This document shows, piece by piece, positions 16,112 through 20,802 of a stretch of DNA of 20,802 nucleotides. The notes beneath the pieces are model-generated. The model ran no database searches. It had not been told where the DNA came from and was given only the letters and a program-made list of their open reading frames with translations. A program made the position numbers and the translations under genes. Numbering within the stretch: the first letter of the stretch is position 1; every line of letters begins with the position of its first letter. Origin of the DNA: JBGPYB01 sp041493035 (GTDB lineage Bacteria > Acidobacteriota > Vicinamibacteria > Fen-336); assembly GCA_041493035.1 (NCBI GenBank), contig JBGPYB010000083.1, positions 1 through 20,802 of the forward strand, given 5' to 3'.

Positions 16112-16177
16112 CGTCATCCTTAGGACGCGGTTCCGCGTCGATCGTGTTACTTCGTCATCCTGAGGACGCGGTTCCGC
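16112..16177 (+). repeat. Two 25-base direct repeats between convergent genes
   Basis: The 25-base unit at 16112-16136 recurs at 16153-16177 with a single mismatch (T versus G at the tenth base). Both begin CGTCATCCT and end GGACGCGGTTCCGC. GTCATCCTGAG...GAAGGATCTG-type sequences are common intergenic palindromes in several bacterial phyla, so this looks like a complete copy plus a left half copy of such an element. Confidence 0.75.
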
Positions 16178-16197
16178 ATTCGTCGCGTCCGAAGGAT
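16157..16197. terminator. Palindromic element, possible bidirectional terminator between priA and the peptidase gene
   Basis: The left arm ATCCT-GA-GGACGCG (16157-16170) pairs with the right arm CGCGTCC-GA-AGGAT (16184-16197), leaving a 13-base loop. The two GA dinucleotides face each other and could form tandem sheared G-A pairs. No T-tract follows on either strand. Its place between convergent genes suits a terminator or a REP-like element. Confidence 0.5.
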
Positions 16198-16222
16198 CTG
16201 GCGGACCGGGGCTGACGCGGTC

Positions 16223-17161
16223 TCAGGACGGCGGTAGAACGCCGATGAGCTCCAGAATCGATTCCCACGAGCCGACGATGGGGCTGGGGACGAAGCTCAC
16301 GATGAAGATGACGAGCCCCAGGAGCGCTACGGCTACGCGGGCGCGGCCCAGAGGCTCATCGTCGTTCAGCGTGGGGGGATGCTGGCGGCCCAGCACCCGA
16401 ATCAGGATCGCCCAGAGGATCCAGCTCGGGCTGAAGTAGATGAGGCTGACGCACACCCACCAGCCGACACGGGAGACGATGCCGGCCCGCTCTCCGAGGA
16501 GGGCATAGACGACGTGGCCCCCGTCGAGCTGGCCGATGGGCATCAGGTTGAGGGCCGTCATGAACAGCCCGAACCACGAAGCCAGTCCGAGCGAGCCGAT
16601 GACGACCGTGGATCCGTCGGGGATGGGAGCGAGGACGAGTTGTGTCACGAGCTTGAGCAGGAGCGGGTCGCCCAGATAGAGGGCGCTCGACGACGGCTCC
16701 ACGCGCCCGACCGTCATCTCGCGGATGCTCAGGGCCAGGACCGGCAGGCAGACGGCAAAGCCCGCGATGGGTCCTGCGATGCCGATGTCGAACAAGGCCT
16801 TTCTATTCGGGAACGGGCTCTTGATACGGATGAAGGCGCCCAGTGTGCCGACCAGACTCACCAGCGGGAAGGGGATGAAGAACGGGAGCGTGGCATCGAC
16901 GCGGTAGTAGCGGCACGCGAGGTAGTGACCCATCTCGTGGGCGAGCAGGATGGTCATGAGGCCGCCGACCAGAAGCGGACCGCCGCTCAGATAGACCGAC
17001 GCTGACGTCAGGACGAACAGCAGAAGGTTCCGCCCCCACGCCTTCCAGGCCGACGGCTTCGGCGCGGCGGGCCAGGGCTTCCAACGAGCGGTGTCGGGAA
17101 GGGAGGTTGGCAGCCACTCCTCGGCGGGAGCGGAGGACGGCGGAAAGGAAGACGAGGTCAA
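16223..17161 (-). CDS. Site-2 protease family (M50) membrane metallopeptidase
   Basis: This is a polytopic zinc protease that would cut substrates within the membrane. The 312-residue protein has a proline-rich soluble N-terminus of about 45 residues, then several hydrophobic segments. The zinc motif HEMGH is at residues 75-79 and the third-ligand motif NLMPIGQLDGGH at 205-216, both in membrane segments as expected for S2P enzymes. The segment SLVGTLGAFIRIKSPFPNRKALFDIGIAGPIAG, given here in outline only, matches the EGY/YdiL-like bacterial subgroup. No PDZ domain is present, unlike RseP. The start is a TTG at 17161 with weak ribosome binding; no better start exists between it and the HU gene 41 bases upstream, with which it is probably co-transcribed. 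The substrate is unknown. Confidence 0.92.
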   Translation of the reverse strand: MTSSSFPPSSAPAEEWLPTSLPDTARWKPWPAAPKPSAWKAWGRNLLLFVLTSASVYLSGGPLLVGGLMTILLAHEMGHYLACRYYRVDATLPFFIPFPLVSLVGTLGAFIRIKSPFPNRKALFDIGIAGPIAGFAVCLPVLALSIREMTVGRVEPSSSALYLGDPLLLKLVTQLVLAPIPDGSTVVIGSLGLASWFGLFMTALNLMPIGQLDGGHVVYALLGERAGIVSRVGWWVCVSLIYFSPSWILWAILIRVLGRQHPPTLNDDEPLGRARVAVALLGLVIFIVSFVPSPIVGSWESILELIGVLPPS

Positions 17162-17202
17162 GAGAGAAGGCCGGAGGGGCGAGTCTGCCGGGAGCCGAGC
17201 CG

Positions 17203-17475
17203 CTACTGGCTCAGGTTCTGGAGATCCTTGCCCGGCTTGAAGCGGATCGTCCGGCCGGGAGGGATGCGTACCTCTTTGCCCGTGCGGGGGTTACGGCCGA
17301 TCCCGCGCTTCCGGGGCTTCACCTGGAACACTCCGAAGCCCCTGAGCTCGATCCGCTCCCCCTTCATCATCGAGGACTTCATGGCGTCAAGGACGGCCTC
17401 AACGGCCACCTCCGCCTTGACTTTGGTGATATCGGCCGCCCTGGAAACCTCGTTGATGATGTCCACCTTGATCAT
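17203..17475 (-). CDS. HU/IHF-family DNA-binding protein
   Basis: This is a 90-residue histone-like protein that bends and compacts DNA as a dimer. The ATG at 17475 is preceded by a full AGGAGG nine bases upstream, the strongest ribosome binding site in the window, and begins MIKVDIINEVS; a nine-residue longer frame is unsupported. The family core is GFGVFQVKPRKRGIGRNPRTG, and the arm has the intercalating proline region in RTGKEVRIPPGRTIRFKPGK. A perfect consensus promoter lies 30 bases upstream of the start, so high expression is expected. The downstream gene is the membrane peptidase. Sequence alone does not separate HU from IHF-beta; HU-like is more likely. Confidence 0.95.
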   Translation of the reverse strand: MIKVDIINEVSRAADITKVKAEVAVEAVLDAMKSSMMKGERIELRGFGVFQVKPRKRGIGRNPRTGKEVRIPPGRTIRFKPGKDLQNLSQ

Positions 17476-17504
17476 GGGGATGGACCTCCTTCTAAGTGAC
17501 ACGT

Positions 17505-17534
17505 ATTATAGGACTAGGCCGAAATTGCTGTCAA
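17505..17534 (-). promoter_or_regulatory. Perfect consensus sigma-70 promoter of the HU gene
   Basis: On the minus strand TTGACA (17534-17529) and TATAAT (17510-17505) are both exact consensus hexamers, separated by 18 bases. The start of transcription would fall near 17498, leaving a leader of about 23 bases that includes the AGGAGG ribosome binding site. Confidence 0.88.
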
Positions 17535-17547
17535 ACCGAACCCCTTC

Positions 17548-18861
17548 ATGATCGAAATTCCCAGGATCGCCCTCGTCGGGCGGGCCAATGTCGGCAAGTC
17601 CACGCTGTTCAATCGGATCTGCGGACGGCGGAAGGCCATCACCGACGCCCGGCCCGGCTCCACCCGGGACCGGAACTACGCCCAGGTCACCTGGCAGGGG
17701 ATCCCTTTCGAGCTGGTGGACACGGGCGGGCTCCTTCTGGAGACCGACGATCCCCTTCTAGGCCCGGCAGCCGAGCAGGCGGGACGGGCGATCGACGAGG
17801 CGACCCGCGTCGTCCTGGTGGTCGACGGCCGGGCGGGGCTTCTTCCAGACGACCAGGCCATCGCCGCCCGCCTCCGCAAAGGGGGGAAGCCGGTGTTCGT
17901 CGCAGTCAACAAGACGGAGGGGAAGGGGGAAGGCACCCCCGAGTTCTCGCGGCTCGGCTTCGACCACCTCGTCCCCATCTCGGCCGAGCATGGCCACGGA
18001 ATCGGCGACCTGCTCGACGAGGTGCTCGCGGGCCTGCCACAGGTCGAGATACCGGAGGAGACGCCTCCGCTGAGCCTGGCCCTCGTCGGACGGCCGAACG
18101 TCGGGAAGTCGTCGCTCCTCAACCGTCTCCTCGGCGCGGAGCGATCGGTGGTGTCGCCGATCCCCGGCACCACGCGGGACGCGGTCGACAGCCTCCTGGA
18201 ACGCGGGGGGCACCGCTACCTCTTCGTCGACACCGCCGGCATACGGCGCAACCGGCTCTTGAAGGAGACGGTGGACCACGTCAGCGTCGTCCAGGCGCGT
18301 CGGTCCATCGAGCGCGCCGACGTGGCGGTCCTGATCATGGACGCCGTCGAGGGTCCCCGCGACATGGACGCGACCATCGCCGGCTACATCCAGGAAGCGG
18401 GGCGCGGCGTCGTCATCGCGGTGAACAAGTGGGACCTGGCTGCCGACAACGAGCTGAAGATGCGGGCCTTCGAGGTGCGGGTGCGGGATCATCTCAAGTT
18501 CCTCGCCTATGCCCCCATCGTTTTCATCTCGGCGCGGACGGGGAAGGGGCTTGGCACACTGCTCCAGACCTCGCGCCGCGTCCGTGAGGGGTGCCTCCGG
18601 CGGATCACGACCGGTCAGCTCAACCGCCTCCTCGCCGATGCCGCCAAACGCCATGCGCCCAAGGCGGCGAAGGGGGGGCATCCCGTGAAGATCCTGTTCG
18701 CGAGCCAGATCGGCGTGGCTCCGCCCACCTTTGTGATCTCGATCAATCACCCGGTGGATCTCCACTTCTCCTATCGTCGCTACTTGGAGAACCAGCTCCG
18801 CGCCGCGTTCGATTTCGAGGGCGCACCCCTCGTCCTCAAGGTGAGGACCCGCAAGCACTGA
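17548..18861 (+). CDS. der: Ribosome biogenesis GTPase Der (EngA)
   Basis: Der is a double-GTPase needed for 50S ribosomal subunit assembly. The 437-residue length and layout are normal: G domain 1 with GRANVGKST (11-19), STRDRNY, DTGG (58-61); G domain 2 with GRPNVGKSS (181-189), TTRDAVD, DTAG (228-231) and NKWD (293-296); and a C-terminal KH-like domain ending PLVLKVRTRKH. In G domain 1 the base-recognition motif reads NKTE (121-124), with glutamate in place of the usual aspartate. The ATG at 17548 starts directly before the first beta strand. No Shine-Dalgarno precedes it, and no clear plus-strand promoter lies in the 72 bases shared with the divergent HU gene. Confidence 0.97.
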   Translation: MIEIPRIALVGRANVGKSTLFNRICGRRKAITDARPGSTRDRNYAQVTWQGIPFELVDTGGLLLETDDPLLGPAAEQAGRAIDEATRVVLVVDGRAGLLPDDQAIAARLRKGGKPVFVAVNKTEGKGEGTPEFSRLGFDHLVPISAEHGHGIGDLLDEVLAGLPQVEIPEETPPLSLALVGRPNVGKSSLLNRLLGAERSVVSPIPGTTRDAVDSLLERGGHRYLFVDTAGIRRNRLLKETVDHVSVVQARRSIERADVAVLIMDAVEGPRDMDATIAGYIQEAGRGVVIAVNKWDLAADNELKMRAFEVRVRDHLKFLAYAPIVFISARTGKGLGTLLQTSRRVREGCLRRITTGQLNRLLADAAKRHAPKAAKGGHPVKILFASQIGVAPPTFVISINHPVDLHFSYRRYLENQLRAAFDFEGAPLVLKVRTRKH

Positions 18862-18880
18862 GGGGAGCGCGGGTTTCCTC

Positions 18881-18909
18881 TTGACAACCCCCGGGGCCAC
18901 TCATATAAT
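18881..18909 (+). promoter_or_regulatory. Perfect consensus sigma-70 promoter of the IHF-like/merR/tRNA-Pro unit
   Basis: TTGACA (18881-18886) and TATAAT (18904-18909) are exact consensus hexamers at the ideal 17-base spacing. Transcription would start near 18916, giving an AT-rich leader of about 59 bases before the ATG at 18975. This strength fits genes for an abundant DNA-binding protein and a tRNA. Confidence 0.9.
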
Positions 18910-18974
18910 GGTTTAAATCCCAAGCGTAAGTAGCTGTAATCACTGACTTTTATCCTGTTCTAGCTCGGGCCTCG

Positions 18975-19250
18975 ATGACGAAGGCTGACATCGCGCGAAT
19001 TGTCTACGAGCGTCACGGGGGGATCTCCAACCGAGAGGCGGCGAGGCTCGTCGAGATCATCTTCGAGTCGATCAAGAGGCGTCTGGGAGGCGGGGAAAAG
19101 GTCCAGATTACCGGTTTTGGCACGTTCGTGGTCCGCCAGAAACGGGAGCGCCGTGGGCGCAATCCCCAGACTGGAGAGGAGATGGTGATCAAGCCCCGTC
19201 GGTCGGTGGTCTTCCGCCCTTCGAAGCTCTTCGGCTCCGCCAACTCCTGA
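18975..19250 (+). CDS. IHF/HU-family DNA-binding protein
   Basis: This is a 91-residue histone-like protein, second of its family in the window. It begins MTKADIARIVYERHG, with the helical dimerisation half containing REAARLVEIIFESIKRRL. The beta-arm half has ITGFGTFVVRQKRERRGRNP and the intercalating region QTGEEMVIKPRRSVVFRPSK. The order IHF-like gene, merR-like gene, tRNA-Pro, surE resembles that seen in delta-proteobacterial genomes, where the gene is called ihfA, so an IHF-alpha role is likely but not proven; no partner subunit is adjacent. The ATG at 18975 has no Shine-Dalgarno in front of it. It is followed by the merR-like gene after 18 bases. Confidence 0.94.
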   Translation: MTKADIARIVYERHGGISNREAARLVEIIFESIKRRLGGGEKVQITGFGTFVVRQKRERRGRNPQTGEEMVIKPRRSVVFRPSKLFGSANS

Positions 19251-19268
19251 CCTCCGCGAGCGGGCTAA

Positions 19269-19652
19269 GTGGAACGGAAGATCCCCAACAAACTATTCTT
19301 CAAGATCGGCGAGGTCTGCGAGATCACCGACACGCAGCCCTACGTCCTCCGCTACTGGGAGTCCGAATTCCCGTCGCTCGCTCCGGCGAAGAACAGCTCC
19401 GGGCAACGCATCTACAGGCGCCGCGACATCGAGACCGTGCTCCGCATCAAGCAGCTCCTGTACGAGGAAGGGTTCACCATCGCGGGAGCGAAGAAACGTC
19501 TCGAAGTCGAGATGGCGGGCCGCACCGACACGCCCGCTCCGGCGCAGGCCGTGGCCGCGGGGGGCGAGGACCGGGGCCGCACGGCCCTCGTTCAGGTGCG
19601 CGAGCAGCTTCGGGAGATATTGACTCTCCTGGAACGGAATGGTAAGTCTTAG
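19269..19652 (+). CDS. MerR-family transcriptional regulator
   Basis: This is a 127-residue regulator with one N-terminal MerR-type winged helix: FFKIGEVCEITDTQPYVLRYW followed by SSGQRIYRRRDIETVLRIKQLLYEEGFTIAGAKKRL, in outline. The R-Y-W-E-x-E-F-P motif and the RxYRRRD wing are typical. After residue 80 there is a low-complexity alanine/proline/glycine linker and a short C-terminal helix (LVQVREQLREILTLLERN) likely to dimerise as a coiled coil. No cysteine-rich metal-binding loop exists, so it does not sense metals in the MerR/CueR way; the ligand, if any, is unknown. The start is GTG at 19269. Its stop lies 11 bases before tRNA-Pro(GGG), so it shares a transcript with it. Confidence 0.92.
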   Translation: MERKIPNKLFFKIGEVCEITDTQPYVLRYWESEFPSLAPAKNSSGQRIYRRRDIETVLRIKQLLYEEGFTIAGAKKRLEVEMAGRTDTPAPAQAVAAGGEDRGRTALVQVREQLREILTLLERNGKS

Positions 19653-19663
19653 AGTCAGTCCAT

Positions 19664-19740
19664 CGGGATGTAGCGCAGCCTGGTAGCGCACCTGCTTGGG
19701 GTGCAGGTGGTCGGGAGTTCAAATCTCCCCATCCCGACCA
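19664..19740 (+). tRNA. tRNA-Pro (anticodon GGG)
   Basis: The 77 bases fold as a full cloverleaf. The acceptor stem pairs CGGGATG with CATCCCG, the discriminator is A and the 3' CCA is encoded. The D stem is GCGC/GCGC, the anticodon stem CCTGC/GCAGG with loop TTGGGGT (anticodon GGG), and the T stem GGGAG/CTCCC with loop TTCAAAT. GGG reads CCC and CCU proline codons. It follows the merR-like gene by 11 bases and is followed by an intrinsic terminator. Confidence 0.98.
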
Positions 19741-19759
19741 GACCCTCCGGCGTTTCTGT

Positions 19760-19796
19760 AAAGCCCCGGACTCGCGTCTCGGGGCTTTTTCTTTCT
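19760..19796 (+). terminator. Intrinsic terminator between tRNA-Pro(GGG) and surE
   Basis: AAAGCCCCG (19760-19768) pairs perfectly with CGGGGCTTT (19780-19788) around an 11-base loop, followed by TTTTTCTTTCT. This is a textbook intrinsic terminator. The T-rich tail ends at 19796, and the surE ATG begins at the very next base. Confidence 0.9.
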
Positions 19797-20558
19797 ATGA
19801 CACCGCTGGTCATTCTCGTGACGAACGACGACGGCGTCCACGCCGCCGGCATCCGAGCGCTCGCCGCGGCCCTGACGGAGCTGGGGGAGGTCCACATCGT
19901 GGCCCCGGACCGCGAGGTGAGCGCCTGTTCCCAGTCGCTCACCCTCAAGCATCCGCTCCGGGCCCAGCGCATCGAGGACCGAGTCTACTCGGTGGACGGC
20001 ACACCGGCGGATTGCGTGAACCTGGCCCTCGTCAAGCTTCTCCCGACGCGCCCCAGGCTCGTGGTTTCCGGCATCAACCACGGCGCCAACCTGGGAGAGG
20101 ACGTCTTCTACTCAGGGACCGTGGGGGGGGCTCGGGAAGGAACGTTCTTCGGGATACCGTCCCTCGCCGTCTCCCTGGCAGCCAAAGGCGAAGCGGACTT
20201 CAGCCACGCCGCGGCGTACGGCCGCCGCGCGGCCGCCATGATCCTCGAGCACGGATTGCCGGCGCGGACGCTCCTCAACGTCAACGTCCCCCCCGGGAAG
20301 CCCGGCGGCGCCGTCATCACGGTCCAGGGGAGGCGCGATCACGAGGGTACCGTTCTCGAGGGGATCGATCCCCGCCATCGTCCCTACTACTGGATCGAGG
20401 AGGGGCGGGACCACTGGGTGAGAGACGAGTTGTCCGACATCCACGCGATCCGCCGCAACCTCGTCTCCATAACGCCCCTTCAGTCCGACACCACGCACCA
20501 GGGAGCGCTGTCGGCGCTCAAGGCGTGGGAGTCCAAGCTCGGCGACTACAAGCCCTGA
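19797..20558 (+). CDS. surE: 5'/3'-nucleotidase SurE
   Basis: SurE is a metal-dependent phosphatase that removes phosphate from 5' and 3' nucleotides and short polyphosphate, linked to stationary-phase survival. The 253-residue length is normal. The conserved metal site is visible as Asp11-Asp12 in VTNDDGVHAAG, Ser42 in DREVSACSQSLT and Asn94 in VVSGINHGANLGEDVFYSGTV, here in parts. The Gly-rich TVGGAREG segment follows. The start is the ATG at 19797, which gives the exact family N-terminus; a longer frame reads through the tRNA gene and terminator and is rejected. There is no Shine-Dalgarno, because the terminator's T-tract sits directly against the ATG. The gene is flanked by two proline tRNAs. 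Confidence 0.96.
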   Translation: MTPLVILVTNDDGVHAAGIRALAAALTELGEVHIVAPDREVSACSQSLTLKHPLRAQRIEDRVYSVDGTPADCVNLALVKLLPTRPRLVVSGINHGANLGEDVFYSGTVGGAREGTFFGIPSLAVSLAAKGEADFSHAAAYGRRAAAMILEHGLPARTLLNVNVPPGKPGGAVITVQGRRDHEGTVLEGIDPRHRPYYWIEEGRDHWVRDELSDIHAIRRNLVSITPLQSDTTHQGALSALKAWESKLGDYKP

Positions 20559-20587
20559 CGGTCTCCTCGGCGGTTGCAGTGTGCGTC

Positions 20588-20615
20588 TTGTGCCCCCCGG
20601 GAGACGTGCTATAGT
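20588..20615 (+). promoter_or_regulatory. Probable promoter of tRNA-Pro(CGG)
   Basis: TTGTGC (20588-20593) and TATAGT (20610-20615) are spaced by 16 bases. The start of transcription would fall near 20622, about ten bases ahead of the mature tRNA. The -10 is good and the -35 only fair. Confidence 0.5.
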
Positions 20616-20632
20616 TCGGCTGTTCTTCCGAT

Positions 20633-20710
<78 letters not shown>

Positions 20711-20742
20711 CTTCCCTAACAACAACTTAACTATCCTTCCCC

Positions 20743-20772
20743 AGGGCTCCAAATCGGAGCCCTTCCTTCTTG
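20743..20772 (+). terminator. Intrinsic terminator after tRNA-Pro(CGG)
   Basis: AGGGCTCC (20743-20750) pairs perfectly with GGAGCCCT (20756-20763) around a five-base loop, followed by the pyrimidine-rich TCCTTCTTG. It lies 32 bases after the tRNA and would end its transcript. Confidence 0.8.
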
Positions 20773-20802
20773 ATACGGCACCTGTACGGCAAGATGTCCG
20801 GA

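Noticed and set aside
14756..16123. 455-codon plus-strand frame inside priA
   Set aside because: It overlaps priA in another frame, is dominated by arginine, glycine and proline, and has no recognisable domain, whereas priA has all helicase motifs.
16112..16177. CRISPR-like array from the two 25-base repeats
   Set aside because: There are only two units, the spacer is 16 bases, one unit extends into a palindrome, and no cas gene is near; it fits an intergenic palindromic repeat.
19701..19796. Longer surE start reading through tRNA-Pro(GGG)
   Set aside because: The extra 32 codons lie in the tRNA and terminator; the ATG at 19797 gives the exact SurE N-terminus.

Overview
The window is about 20.8 kb of GC-rich bacterial chromosome with densely packed genes and no sign of phage, transposase, CRISPR array or toxin-antitoxin genes. 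Start codons are mixed (ATG, GTG, TTG) and most genes lack a strong Shine-Dalgarno sequence. The gene set suggests a Gram-negative-type lineage such as Acidobacteriota, a former delta-proteobacterial group or a similar uncultured phylum: MsbA-like ABC exporter, yicC-gmk-rpoZ-coaBC-udg-priA run, and an IHF-like gene, merR-like gene, tRNA-Pro and surE in a row. The exact phylum cannot be fixed from the sequence alone.

Region 1 (1-5674, minus strand) is a surface-polysaccharide cluster. Read in transcription order it holds two GT4 glycosyltransferases, one GT2 glycosyltransferase, two more GT4 enzymes, and the start of a probable membrane priming sugar-phosphate transferase that runs off the left edge. 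Divergent from it, on the plus strand, are UDP-glucose 6-dehydrogenase (supply of UDP-glucuronate) and a dolichol-phosphate-mannose-synthase-like GT2 enzyme, overlapping by four bases. The two arms share a short intergenic region with a six-base-pair dyad. No flippase or polymerase is visible, so the locus continues outside the window.

Region 2 (7776-16088, plus strand) begins with a perfect 11-bp hairpin and a 321-base gap holding a good sigma-70-type promoter. It continues as a tightly spaced housekeeping run: an MsbA-type ABC exporter, YicC-family protein, guanylate kinase, RNA polymerase omega, bifunctional CoaBC, family 4 uracil-DNA glycosylase and primosomal helicase PriA. The ABC exporter is notable because its reading frame has no ATG, GTG, TTG or CTG where the protein must begin; an ATA codon sits at the right distance from a Shine-Dalgarno sequence.

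Region 3 (16089-20802) starts with a palindromic repeat between convergent genes. A site-2-protease-family membrane peptidase and an HU-like protein lie on the minus strand, divergent from the GTPase gene der. Then come an IHF/HU-like gene, a MerR-like regulator gene, tRNA-Pro(GGG), a classic terminator, surE, tRNA-Pro(CGG) and another terminator. Both HU/IHF-like genes have perfect consensus promoters (TTGACA and TATAAT). The tRNA-Pro(GGG) lies 11 bases after the merR-like stop codon and probably shares its transcript.

I see no clear novel defence or mobile system. The most interesting points are the two probable non-standard or damaged start sites (1197 and 8097), the mRNA-tRNA-terminator-surE arrangement, variant residues in two nucleotide-binding motifs, and two dispersed-repeat traces, one of which is translated as the tail of CoaBC.
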